Assembly (NCBI GenBank): GCA_021793275.1
Contig: JAJYTC010000004.1
Location: 1 to 59,656, forward strand
Direction of reading: 5' to 3'
DNA: 59,656 bases
Source: Deltaproteobacteria bacterium
GTDB taxonomy: Bacteria; Desulfobacterota; Syntrophobacteria; Syntrophobacterales; Syntrophobacteraceae
The notes under the pieces were generated by a model. The model did no database searches, had not been told where the DNA came from, and saw only the letters and a list, made by a program, of their open reading frames with translations. Position numbers and translations under genes: made by a program. Shown here piece after piece: positions 33,398-42,046 of the stretch (within the stretch, counting starts at the first letter, position 1; each line of letters begins with the position of its first letter).

Positions 33398-36007
33398 TCA
33401 GATTCCGAGGGCCTCCCTCAAATAGGGCGCCGTGTGAGAAACACTCGAGCGGGCAACCTGCTCGGGGGTCCCGGCGGCGACTATCCGGCCGCCGCCATCG
33501 CCCCCTTCGGGCCCGAGATCTATCACGTAGTCGGCCGACTTTATCACGTCCGTATGATGCTCGATCACGATGACCGTGTTCTGTTGGTCCACCAGCTTTC
33601 GCAGTACGAGCAGGAGTTTGCTGATATCTTCAAAATGAAGGCCGGTAGTGGGTTCATCGAGAATGTAGAGCGCTTTCCCCTGGCCTCGCCGGCTGAGCTC
33701 GGCAGCCAGCTTCACCCTTTGCGCTTCGCCTCCCGAAAGAGTCGTGGCGGGCTGTCCCAACCGTATGTAGCCCATTCCGACGCCGATCAATCCATCGAGT
33801 TTGGAGCGAATGGCGCGGAAATTGGTGAAAAAAGCCGCCGCCTCGTATACGGTCATATCCAGGACGGCAGCTATCGAGCAGCCTTTATAGGTAATATCGA
33901 GGGTCTCCCGGTTATACCTCGTTCCCCCGCAAACCGGGCAGGTTACGTAGATATCGGGCAAAAAATACATCTCTATGCGCTGGAGACCCTCTCCACGGCA
34001 GTGTTCGCACCGACCTCCTCTTGCGTTGAATGAAAAGCGGGCGGGCGAGTAACCGCGGGCGCGGGCTTCGGGCGCCCGTGAAAACAGTTGCCGGATCAGT
34101 TCGAAAACCCCGGTATAGGTTGCCGGGATCGAACGCGGGGTCCTGCCGATGGGCGATTGATCGACCAGGATCACCTTTTGGAGCCGTTCGGCGTTTTCCA
34201 GGGTCGCGAACGGGGCGGGATGCGTTTCGACCTTGTATATCATCCGGGCCAGCGCGCGGTACAGCGTATCGAGGACGAGCGTGCTCTTTCCGGAGCCGGA
34301 AACTCCGGTGACACAGGTGAGGAGCCCGTAAGGAAAATCGGCGGAAATCGATTTGAGATTGTGTCCTGAGGCGCCGGTCAGCCGAAGAAAACTTGCGGCT
34401 TTCTTCCTGTGTTTGGGAGTTTCTATGCGCTTTTTGCCCGATAAATAGAGACCGGTGAGTGAGGCGGAGCAGTCGGCGATTCGTTCGGGGGGCCCTGAAA
34501 ACACCACCTCGCCACCCTCTGTTCCGGCGCCGGGTCCCATGTCGATTACATAGTCGGCGCGCAGGATCGTCTCCCTGTCGTGTTCGACCGTGACAAGGCT
34601 GTTGCCGGCGTCGCGGAGCCGCATCAAAAGATCGAGGAGCCTGCGGTGGTCGCGCGGATGCAGGCCGACGCTCGGTTCATCGAGAACATAGAGGACCCCT
34701 GAGAGGTTTGCTCCGACCTGGTGGGCCAGGCGAACCCGCTGTGCCTCTCCGCCCGAAAGGGTGTTCGAGGAGCGGTCGAGAGTCAGGTAGGGCAGCCCGA
34801 GTTCGACGAGGTTGTAAAGGCGGCTGAGGATTTCCTTTTTGGGGCGATTTAAAATTTCTCGCCGTGCTTGGTCGAAATCGAGCCCTTCGAGCCATTTGGC
34901 CGCGGCGGACGGAGTCATAGACAAAACGCGGTCGATGGAAAGCCCGCCCAGCCGGACCGACCGGGCGGAATCGTTTAGCCTTGTCCCCCCGCACGCCTGG
35001 CATTGCGGCAGCTCGGAGGCGGCGAGGGGCGCCTCGGCGGTTTCGTCTTCAAGGCCCTCGGGCGGAGATTTTGAGCGGCGGTTCCCCTCGCTCTGACTTA
35101 AAAGAGCGGCGGAGGGGGCGAAAAAGTCCGGGCCGAGGCCGTCATCACCTGCATAGCCCAGCCCGCGGCACGCAGGGCACATGCCGGAGGGGTGCTGGAA
35201 AGAGAAAAGGCCGGGCGTCAGTTCCGGCCCGGTGTATCCGCAGGAAGCGCAACGGGCCGATTCGGAGTAGGACCTTTCCCAGCCTTCGGGGGTTGCGATT
35301 GCGGCCGTACCTTTTCCAGCCTTGAGGGCGAGTTCCAGCGAGTCGATGAGCCGCCTTTGCTTTTCTTCGTCGAAAAGGAGGCGGTCGATCACGATCTGGA
35401 GCATGTGGGAAGGCCTGCGGGGAAGAGAAGGAAGCGGGTCCAGTTCATAGACCGATCCGTAAGCGCGGACCCTGCCGAAGCCGTCGCGCCTTAGCTTTCT
35501 AAGCAGGTTGGGCAGTTCCTTTTCAGGGACCTCGCCAAGGGGCGCTAGAATCAACATGCGGCTTTTCGCGGAAAGGCTTGCGGAAAGGTCGGCCAGTATT
35601 TCGTGGACCGTCCATGCCCGAACGGGCAAATCGCAAGTGGGGCAAAAGATTGTGCCAAGCCTTGCGAAAAGAAGCCTCAGGTAATCGTTTATTTCGGTGA
35701 GGGTGCCGACCGTGGAGCGAGGATTATGCGGCAAACCCTTTTGTTCGATCGCAATCGCAGGGCTCAGCCCGTCGATTTCATCGACAAGCGGCGCGTTGAG
35801 TCTTCCGGCAGTCTGGCGCGCGTAGGTGGAAAGGGCCTCGAGGTAGCGCCTCTGACCTTCTGCGAAAAGAGTGTCGAAGGCGAGCGAAGATTTGCCCGAT
35901 CCGCTTACCCCGGTGATGACGACGAAGCTGTTTCGAGGGACCTGCAGGTCGATATTCTTGAGGTTATTCTGCCTCGCTCCGCGAATATAGATGGATTTTT
36001 CGGCCAT
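33398..36007 (-). CDS. uvrA: excinuclease ABC subunit A
   Basis: Damage-recognition ATPase of nucleotide excision repair. It has two ABC modules: GVSGSGKSSLAFDTLFAEGQ near the N-terminus and GVSGSGKSTLVLDTLYRA in the second half. Each has its signature (NTLSGGEAQRVRLA and TTLSGGEAQRVKLA). The UvrB-binding part (KSRMLILAPLGEVPEKELP) and the C-terminal zinc finger (CEHCRGEG then CPVCGG) are present. At 869 residues it is about 70 shorter than typical UvrA, so it may be a compact or second UvrA. It appears monocistronic. Confidence 0.92.
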   Translation of the reverse strand: MAEKSIYIRGARQNNLKNIDLQVPRNSFVVITGVSGSGKSSLAFDTLFAEGQRRYLEALSTYARQTAGRLNAPLVDEIDGLSPAIAIEQKGLPHNPRSTVGTLTEINDYLRLLFARLGTIFCPTCDLPVRAWTVHEILADLSASLSAKSRMLILAPLGEVPEKELPNLLRKLRRDGFGRVRAYGSVYELDPLPSLPRRPSHMLQIVIDRLLFDEEKQRRLIDSLELALKAGKGTAAIATPEGWERSYSESARCASCGYTGPELTPGLFSFQHPSGMCPACRGLGYAGDDGLGPDFFAPSAALLSQSEGNRRSKSPPEGLEDETAEAPLAASELPQCQACGGTRLNDSARSVRLGGLSIDRVLSMTPSAAAKWLEGLDFDQARREILNRPKKEILSRLYNLVELGLPYLTLDRSSNTLSGGEAQRVRLAHQVGANLSGVLYVLDEPSVGLHPRDHRRLLDLLMRLRDAGNSLVTVEHDRETILRADYVIDMGPGAGTEGGEVVFSGPPERIADCSASLTGLYLSGKKRIETPKHRKKAASFLRLTGASGHNLKSISADFPYGLLTCVTGVSGSGKSTLVLDTLYRALARMIYKVETHPAPFATLENAERLQKVILVDQSPIGRTPRSIPATYTGVFELIRQLFSRAPEARARGYSPARFSFNARGGRCEHCRGEGLQRIEMYFLPDIYVTCPVCGGTRYNRETLDITYKGCSIAAVLDMTVYEAAAFFTNFRAIRSKLDGLIGVGMGYIRLGQPATTLSGGEAQRVKLAAELSRRGQGKALYILDEPTTGLHFEDISKLLLVLRKLVDQQNTVIVIEHHTDVIKSADYVIDLGPEGGDGGGRIVAAGTPEQVARSSVSHTAPYLREALGI

Positions 36008-36081
36008 AGAAAAGCCGCCTCGGTGGAAATGGGTTATCCGTTTGGAATGACGAAGAAACGGGGCTAGACGCCCAGGCTCGG

Positions 36082-36485
36082 CTATTGGTTTGTTCGAGCC
36101 ATTCTATTGAGTTCCTCGTCGAAAGTGAAAAGAGATGCCCCGGGCTCCGAGGCTTTCACTCACAATATGCAATCAACAATGTCGATGTTGCGCTCCGAAA
36201 AGAGAGTCAGGGCGCAGATAAGTTTTCCCCGTCGGGATTTTCAATCCCTTTATAGCGGAGCAGCGCGATCAGGCTGTCAGCCGCCTCTTTGCCGGGCACC
36301 TTATATATTTTAGTAAGAACGTAGATACATTCGGCGATAACGCTTTCGAGGATAACGGCCTGTGTGGCACCCTCCTTGACCGTGTCGAAAAATTCCTTGG
36401 CCCTTACATATAAGGGTTCGTTATCTCTCGTGAGATATCGGATGAGTACATTCGTATCAGGCAGGCTCCTTGCCGGCTTTTTCAT
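36082..36485 (-). pseudogene. broken PIN-domain toxin (frameshift plus stop)
   Basis: PIN toxins are Mg2+-dependent RNases of about 130 residues. The first frame gives 92 residues (LPDTNVLIRYLTRDNEP with its Asp, VIAECIYVLTKIY) and stops at 36207. The remaining PIN sequence continues in a neighbouring frame from about 36213 (LTLFSERNIDIVDCIL), is interrupted by TGA at 36160-36162 and resumes with VKASEPGASLFTFDEELNRM. At least two lesions therefore inactivate the toxin while its antitoxin gene stays intact. Confidence 0.75.
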
Positions 36486-36711
36486 AGACCGCTTCTTCCC
36501 ATGCCCTGTCTTTCATCCGCTTCATGGTAACACCCGGTCCCGCGTTGGCGGCGTATTTACTAAGAACCCCACCGGCGTCTTTTACGGCCCTCAGCATTAT
36601 ATCACCCTCGACTACCTCAAAATAAACGACGGTTGCATTGAGTTTGTCGCGGATTTCCCTGGGAATGGTAACTTGCCCTTTTTTTGTGATTTTTACAGGT
36701 TGCGTCGTCAC
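36457..36711 (-). CDS. AbrB/MazE-type antitoxin
   Basis: An 84-residue swapped-hairpin DNA-binding protein (VKITKKGQVTIPREIRDKLN) with a C-terminal tail that should bind the toxin. It overlaps the PIN toxin start by 29 bases, the usual order of such pairs. Since the toxin is broken, this antitoxin is probably an orphan or protects against related toxins elsewhere. Confidence 0.88.
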   Translation of the reverse strand: MTTQPVKITKKGQVTIPREIRDKLNATVVYFEVVEGDIMLRAVKDAGGVLSKYAANAGPGVTMKRMKDRAWEEAVYEKAGKEPA

Positions 36712-36803
36712 AGGCCCCCACCTCCATCTGGCATTCCATATGCTAAAAGTAATACATTCGGGACCTTTCGGTCAACTTTTCCCTATGCCGCATGGACCTT
36801 CAG

Positions 36804-37079
36804 TTATCGGCCCTCCCGTGTATGCCAGACGCGCAGAATATAAACGGCAGGTTCCCGGATCTCGTAGCGCATCTCATAATGACCCACAAGGATGCGGCGG
36901 ACTTCGCGCGGTTCGAATTCTTCAAGTTTTTCGCCGATACGCGGAAAATCGAGGAGACGGGCCGGGACTGCCGCCAGCGATTGGACCGTACGAGCTGCGG
37001 CGCGTTTATCGACCGGCGCCAGGAAGTCGTAAAGTCGCGCCAGATCGGAAAGGGCTTTAGTTGTCCATTTCACTTCCAT
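36804..37079 (-). CDS. RelE/ParE-family toxin
   Basis: A 91-residue toxin of the ParE/RelE fold, with WTTKALSDLARLYDFLAPVD at the start and VGHYEMRYEIREPAVYILRVWHTRE at the end. The final HTRE pattern is typical. Whether it targets gyrase or mRNA cannot be told. Its start overlaps the antitoxin stop, so they form one module that looks intact. Confidence 0.88.
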   Translation of the reverse strand: MEVKWTTKALSDLARLYDFLAPVDKRAAARTVQSLAAVPARLLDFPRIGEKLEEFEPREVRRILVGHYEMRYEIREPAVYILRVWHTREGR

Positions 37080-37339
37080 CAGCGGGGCACAGGCAGCGGG
37101 TCATCGGTGACAAGGCTATCCGCCCATGCCTGCACGGCCTGATGGTCGATAACACGCCCGGCATCGACATCGGCTAATGCTTCCAAAGTCAGCCGACGGC
37201 GTTCTTCTTCCTGCTCCACCCAGGCGGACAAGGCCTGTTTAATGATCCATCCGCGCGAGCGCTCCAGGCGGGCGGCCAATTGGTCGACTTTTTCGACTAA
37301 TGACAAAGGCACATGTGCAGTAAGCACTTTCGTGGTCAC
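37079..37339 (-). CDS. ribbon-helix-helix (CopG/ParD-like) antitoxin
   Basis: An 86-residue antitoxin. The ribbon-helix-helix (KVLTAHVPLSLVEKVDQLAA, then RLERSRGWIIKQALSAW) lies at the N-terminus, followed by a toxin-binding tail. I chose the GTG at 37339, with AAAGGAA 8 bases upstream; an upstream in-frame start at 37375 adds 12 residues. A palindrome just upstream is a likely operator for autorepression. Confidence 0.85.
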   Translation of the reverse strand: MTTKVLTAHVPLSLVEKVDQLAARLERSRGWIIKQALSAWVEQEEERRRLTLEALADVDAGRVIDHQAVQAWADSLVTDDPLPVPR

Positions 37340-37377
37340 TGAAAAATTTCCTTTCACCGACAGGTTCGAAATCAATT

Positions 37378-37394
37378 TGAATCATAACGATTCA
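37378..37394. promoter_or_regulatory. likely operator of the RHH antitoxin-ParE module
   Basis: TGAATC-ATAAC-GATTCA is a perfect inverted repeat with a further GATTCAT copy 11 bases on. It lies about 40 bases upstream of the antitoxin start, as expected for autoregulated TA modules. Confidence 0.5.
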
Positions 37395-37405
37395 TTTCGA
37401 TTCAT

Positions 37406-38470
37406 TCAAGACCTGTTGACGGCGATGGAGGCCGCGAGCTTCACGGCTGCGATAAGGCTGCCGGGGTCTGCCAATCCTTTGCCCGCAATATCGTATGCTG
37501 TCCCATGGTCGACCGAAGTGCGGACGATCTGAAGCCCGAGGCTCACGTTGACAGCTTCGTTGAAATGAGCGAGCTTGACCGGAATGAGCCCCTGGTCGTG
37601 GTACAAAGCCACAACGGCGTCAAACTCCCCCGACATGGCGCGATTGAAGACGGTATCCGCGGGCCACGGCCCGCTTATGCGGAAATCTGCGCTCAGCAAG
37701 CGGTCGGCTTCGAATTCCCCGATAACCGGCCTTATCGTTTCGATTTCCTCTTTTCCGAATTTTCCAGCTTCGCCGCAGTGGGGATTAAGGCCACAGACGG
37801 CAACACGGGGCGATTTCACGGCGAAGTCCCGGCGCATCGACTCGGCGGTAACGCCGATGACTTCTCTTAGAAGCTCTTTTGTGATCAGGCCCGGGACTTC
37901 GGCCAAAGCAACGTGAATCGTTGCGAGCGCCACCCTGAGCACCGGTCCGGCGAGCATCATCACCACGCTTTTCGATCCCGTCAGTTCCTGGAAGAATTCG
38001 GTATGTCCCGGAAAGGCAAAACCCTGCCCGTGAAGCCTTTCTTTATTAATCGGACAGGTGCATACGGCGTCGATGAATCCGCCGCAGGCAAGCGAGGCGG
38101 CCTCTTTAATCCATGCGACTACCGCCTCGCATGCCGCCGGGCTCGGGTTGGCGAATTCGATGTCGGCGGGGGTAAGCGGCGCCGGGGGACTTCCGCCGCG
38201 CGCAGGCGGACCACTCCAGAGCGGGATCGCTCCCTTGCCTGCCGAAGCAACCTCTTCGAGAGAAGAACGCAGGGTTTTGGCCGGCTCACAAATCACCATC
38301 ACCTTTGCCGGCGAGCCGAGAAGCTTTATCGCGCGCTCTATCGGCAGCCTGTCTCCGATTACCAGAGGAAGAGATCCGTTTGCAAACCCCGGCGAATCGA
38401 AAGCCTTGACGATTACTTCCGGCCCGATCCCGCACGGGTCTCCCATCGTTATCGCAACTACCGGCTGCAT
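37406..38470 (-). CDS. pdxA: 4-hydroxythreonine-4-phosphate dehydrogenase
   Basis: NAD-dependent enzyme of pyridoxal phosphate synthesis, oxidising 4-phosphohydroxy-L-threonine. The 354-residue protein has AITMGDPCGIGPEVI at the start, the metal-binding FPGHTEFFQELTG, VCGLNPHCGEAGKFGKEE and LYHDQGLIPVKL, and ends with VDHGTAYDIAGKGLADPGSL. The start is the ATG with GGAGG 8 bases upstream; a TTG at 38485 is less likely. It is divergent from the O-methyltransferase gene. Confidence 0.94.
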   Translation of the reverse strand: MQPVVAITMGDPCGIGPEVIVKAFDSPGFANGSLPLVIGDRLPIERAIKLLGSPAKVMVICEPAKTLRSSLEEVASAGKGAIPLWSGPPARGGSPPAPLTPADIEFANPSPAACEAVVAWIKEAASLACGGFIDAVCTCPINKERLHGQGFAFPGHTEFFQELTGSKSVVMMLAGPVLRVALATIHVALAEVPGLITKELLREVIGVTAESMRRDFAVKSPRVAVCGLNPHCGEAGKFGKEEIETIRPVIGEFEADRLLSADFRISGPWPADTVFNRAMSGEFDAVVALYHDQGLIPVKLAHFNEAVNVSLGLQIVRTSVDHGTAYDIAGKGLADPGSLIAAVKLAASIAVNRS

Positions 38471-38601
38471 TGCCACTGCCTCCAAAAGAAGATTGGCTTG
38501 ATATTACCATGGCCCGGCGAAGCCGCAGCCAAAAAAGTACATTCCGAAAATGCTTAAAAATTGATTAGAAACGTTGTAGAGTCGAAGACAAGGAGGGAGC
38601 T

Positions 38602-39306
38602 ATGAACAGCGAGCCTAAAGATTCGGAAAAACAAGCGCAGAACTCGAAGGGTATATATTGCTTTATGGACGTTGTCGCCAGGGAGGCGGAAGAATACGCG
38701 AGAGACCATACCTCGCCCATGCCTTCTCTGCTCGAGGAAATAGAGCGTTTCTCCCTTACGGCGACGCCATATCCCAGTATGCTCACCGGGCGCGTCGAAG
38801 GCCGTTTTCTGCACTTGATTGTCCAACTGTGCGGCGCCCGTCGGATCGTGGATATCGGCACCTTCACCGGCTACTCGGCCCTTGCAATGGCGGAAGCTTT
38901 GAGCGACGACGGGCAAATACTGACGATCGAGCGCGACCCCCATTTTGCGAAAATCGCACAGGGTTTTTTCGACCGGAGCCCTGCCGGCGGCAAAATAACC
39001 CTTCGCAGGGGCGAGGCGATGGAAATTCTCCAGTCGCTTCCGGATGCTGAAACGGACCTCGTTTTTATGGATGCCGACAAGATCGAATATGCGGCATATT
39101 ACAGGGAATCGATGCGGATCCTTCGAACCGGCGGCCTGATGCTTGCGGACAATGTCCTGTGGTACGGGAGGATTTTCCATGCGGGAGATGATGACAGCCG
39201 CGCGGTTGCCGATTTCAATGACATGGTGAACGGGGACCGCCGGGCTGAAAAGCTGTTCCTTACCATCCGCGACGGCATCTACCTGATCAGGAAACGAGCC
39301 GCCTGA
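38602..39306 (+). CDS. SAM-dependent O-methyltransferase (CCoAOMT-like)
   Basis: A 234-residue class I methyltransferase of the family that includes caffeoyl-CoA O-methyltransferase. The SAM-binding motif is VDIGTFTGYSALAMAEAL, followed by IERDPHFAKIAQGF and DLVFMDADKIEYAAYY with the metal-site Asp residues, then LMLADNVLWYGR. AAGGAGG precedes the ATG. The substrate, probably a catechol-like hydroxyl, is not known. An EmrB-type exporter follows after 36 bases on the same strand. Confidence 0.92.
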   Translation: MNSEPKDSEKQAQNSKGIYCFMDVVAREAEEYARDHTSPMPSLLEEIERFSLTATPYPSMLTGRVEGRFLHLIVQLCGARRIVDIGTFTGYSALAMAEALSDDGQILTIERDPHFAKIAQGFFDRSPAGGKITLRRGEAMEILQSLPDAETDLVFMDADKIEYAAYYRESMRILRTGGLMLADNVLWYGRIFHAGDDDSRAVADFNDMVNGDRRAEKLFLTIRDGIYLIRKRAA

Positions 39307-39342
39307 GCGCATGCGTTTGACTTCGCCCGGGGATTTGTTGTC

Positions 39343-40905
39343 ATGAGCAATACCGATGCTCTTACCTGGCGCCCGGCAGTCAATCCGTGGCTGATTGCGG
39401 TCACCATGATTTTGCCGACCTTCATGGTCGCCCTGGATACCTCGGTCGCCAATGTCGCGCTTCCCTATATTGCCGGCAGCCTGTCATCGAGCCTCGATGA
39501 AGCCACGTGGGTCCTGACCAGCTATCTGGTGGCCAACGCCATCATACTGCCCATTTCGGGCTGGATTTCGCAGGTCCTGGGCCGCAAGCGCTTCCTCGTT
39601 GTCAGCATGGTCATTTTCACCGGCGCATCCTTTGTAAGCGGGGCCGCCGTCAGCCTGCCCATGCTCATAATCGCCCGTATATTCCAGGGCGCGAGCGGAG
39701 GCGCGCTGCTTCCGGTTTCGCAGGCCGTTCTGCTGGAGAGTTTTCCCCCGGAAAAGAGGCCCGAGGCGATGGCGGTCTATGCCTTCGGCGTCATCGTGGC
39801 CCCGGTTGTCGGTCCCACATTGGGCGGCTGGATTACCGACAGCTACTCCTGGCGCTGGGTTTTCTACATCAACCTGCCGATCTGTCTTCTGGCCATTGAG
39901 ATGACGAGGCTTTTCATCGAAGACCCTCCCTATATCCGCGGCATGGCGCCGAAATCGGTCGACTACATCGGCTTTGCCCTGATGGCTGTAAGCCTCGCTG
40001 CGCTGCAGGTGGTGCTGGACAGGGGAGAGAGGGCCGATTGGTTTTCCTCGGACTGGATTTGCCTGGGGGCGATCACTTCCGCGGTCTGTCTGGTGAGTTT
40101 CGTAATCCGGGAGTTGAGCTGCAGAGATCCGATAGTAGAGCTGCGCGTTCTGGCGGACCGGAACTTTGCGGTCGGCTTTGTTCTGGCCACCGTTTACGGG
40201 TTCATCCTGTACGGAACGCTGGTGATGCTGCCTCTTTTTCTCGAAAACCTCATGGGCTACACCGCCCTTAATACAGGTCTGGCGATTACCCCCCGCGGAA
40301 TAGGCGCCCTTGTGTCGGTGACCCTGGCGGGCAGGTACCTCAAGAGAATGGACAGCCGCATTGTGATTGTCCTCGGCCTTATCCTTCTTGCCGTTGCCCT
40401 CTTTATTCTGAGCGAAATCGATCTCCAAATTTCCATTTTTAGCGTCGTCTGGCCCAACATGCTCATGGGATTTGCGATCGGGATGGTTTTCGTTGCTTTG
40501 ACCACCATCGCGGTGTCTACGCTGACCAATGAAATGATGGGCACCGCTACCGGCCTGTATAATCTGATGCGAGGCATGGGGGGAAGCATCGGCATCGCAA
40601 TGGTCACCACTCTCCAGTCCCGATACTCGCAGTTACACCAGGCAATGATGGTCTCTCATCTGACGCCGTATACGGTCACATTCCAGGAGACATTCAACAG
40701 GCTGGCGGCATTGTTTCGAACTGCGGGAAATTCCGCCGGGGCGCAAGCGAAAGCATACCTGGCCATTTACGACACACTGCTGTCCCAGAGCGCCGTGTGT
40801 GCCTTTCTCGACAGCTGCAGGATGTTTGCTTACCTTGCCCTCGCAAGCATCCCCGTGGCGCTGCTTTTTAAAAAAGCGGGGGGGAAGAAGAACCGTTCAG
40901 CCTGA
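39343..40905 (+). CDS. DHA2-family MFS multidrug exporter (EmrB/QacA type)
   Basis: A 520-residue drug/proton antiporter with about 14 membrane segments. Motif D1 is LDTSVANVALPYIAG, motif A is GWISQVLGRKRFLV, and motif C-like is GVIVAPVVGPTLGGWI. It lies just downstream of the O-methyltransferase gene, which might modify an exported compound, although EmrB pumps usually pair with EmrA and no emrA gene is present here. Confidence 0.93.
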   Translation: MSNTDALTWRPAVNPWLIAVTMILPTFMVALDTSVANVALPYIAGSLSSSLDEATWVLTSYLVANAIILPISGWISQVLGRKRFLVVSMVIFTGASFVSGAAVSLPMLIIARIFQGASGGALLPVSQAVLLESFPPEKRPEAMAVYAFGVIVAPVVGPTLGGWITDSYSWRWVFYINLPICLLAIEMTRLFIEDPPYIRGMAPKSVDYIGFALMAVSLAALQVVLDRGERADWFSSDWICLGAITSAVCLVSFVIRELSCRDPIVELRVLADRNFAVGFVLATVYGFILYGTLVMLPLFLENLMGYTALNTGLAITPRGIGALVSVTLAGRYLKRMDSRIVIVLGLILLAVALFILSEIDLQISIFSVVWPNMLMGFAIGMVFVALTTIAVSTLTNEMMGTATGLYNLMRGMGGSIGIAMVTTLQSRYSQLHQAMMVSHLTPYTVTFQETFNRLAALFRTAGNSAGAQAKAYLAIYDTLLSQSAVCAFLDSCRMFAYLALASIPVALLFKKAGGKKNRSA

Positions 40906-41008
40906 AGGCGGGGGGAATTTGTCCCCGCCGGCCCGGTTATAGGAAGTCGCATTCAAGCGCTCACTGTTACGAAGAGTTTTCCCACGTGAAGGCACGAAGG
41001 GGTGGAAC

Positions 41009-41169
41009 TTTTCGTGGTGTCAGGGTGGGCCGAGGTAACATGAGGAATTTTTTTGCAAACTTCCCACCCAGGCCTCTTGGCGCTTCGCGCCCCGGACACC
41101 CGGTGCCCGGACCACCCCGGTCCTTCGTTGCCTTTCGTGGTTTCGGGGTGGGCCGAGGGGGGCATGAGG
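41009..41169 (+). repeat. dispersed GC-rich repeat, copy 3, inside a local direct repeat
   Basis: The core at 41073-41155 is the third copy of the element at 11030 and 32299; its second hairpin has one changed pair. It is flanked by a direct repeat of about 37 bases (41009-41045 and 41133-41169), sharing TTCGTGGT and GGGTGGGCCGAGG. This fills most of the 331-base gap between the exporter and lolA. Confidence 0.7.
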
Positions 41170-41236
41170 AGCTGACGGCCGCCTTGTGAATCATTTTGCA
41201 TGCGACATCTTGCCAATCCGGCAGTTTCTACGCGAA

Positions 41237-42007
41237 TTATTTTCCCGAAGAAATTTCGGATTGGAGCTGCTCGATCCCGGCGTTGGTGAGGATGCGTCCG
41301 TTTGCGTCCAGGACCTTCGCGCCGGGGGGGACCTGCAGGCGGAAAAGCGCCGGGTCCAGGCCCGTGCGAGGCGTGAAGGAAGTGATCGTGATCTCGTTTG
41401 TATTGCCCAGAAGGTCCTGTGTTTCCACACGGGAAATCAGATAGGTTCGCAGATCTATCCACAGATAGGCGAGCTTGATGTTCGGGTCCTGGTGCAGGGG
41501 CGTTAGCTGCAAAACAGCCGTCTGCGGGGTTGAGAGCACCGGGTCGAGAGTAACGTGAAAATGGTCCCTCAGCCTCAGCGCTCCGTCAAAGAAGGTGCTG
41601 GCCAAAGGCGAGGCGAAGAGCTTCTGCGCCTCGAACAGGTTGATCTGTTTTTCATTGCTCGAAGAGAGCCAGGCAAACTTGTTGTTGGCAACGAAGATTT
41701 GTTTTTGGGGTTTGTCATACTGCCAGCGCATCTGCCGCGGCTTGGCGTAATAGAGCTTGCCTCCGGCCTTTTGTGCCCCGAGGTTCGTTGCGGCAGCAGA
41801 GACGGTTTTCTGGCTGAAAATGGCCGTGAAGGCATGGATGTTCCGATAATTGGCTTCGGTTTTGGAAAGTATTTCCCCGATCGACAGGGTCGGACCCGCG
41901 GCGGGGGCCGGACCGGCTGAACACAAAAGCACAAGCGCGGCAACGAGGCATGCCGATGAAAGCCGTAAGAAGTTTTTTCCAAAAGCAGCGCGATTCGTAT
42001 TATTCAC
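41237..42007 (-). CDS. lolA: outer membrane lipoprotein carrier LolA
   Basis: Periplasmic chaperone that carries lipoproteins from LolCDE to the outer membrane. The 256-residue protein has a signal peptide (hydrophobic about 18-33, ending APAAG) and the LolA beta-barrel half: FTAIFSQKTVSAA, GGKLYYAKPRQMRWQYDKPQ, AYLWIDLRTYLISRVE. It follows ftsK on the same strand by 39 bases, a common pairing in proteobacteria. Confidence 0.92.
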   Translation of the reverse strand: MNNTNRAAFGKNFLRLSSACLVAALVLLCSAGPAPAAGPTLSIGEILSKTEANYRNIHAFTAIFSQKTVSAAATNLGAQKAGGKLYYAKPRQMRWQYDKPQKQIFVANNKFAWLSSSNEKQINLFEAQKLFASPLASTFFDGALRLRDHFHVTLDPVLSTPQTAVLQLTPLHQDPNIKLAYLWIDLRTYLISRVETQDLLGNTNEITITSFTPRTGLDPALFRLQVPPGAKVLDANGRILTNAGIEQLQSEISSGK

Positions 42008-42046
42008 CTTAGAATTCCTTGTATCAAAGTCCCGATCCGTCCCATT

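Noticed and set aside
36160-36162. TGA in the PIN remnant as a third selenocysteine codon
   Set aside because: The gene also has a frameshift, PIN domains have no redox Cys at this place, and no suitable stem-loop follows.
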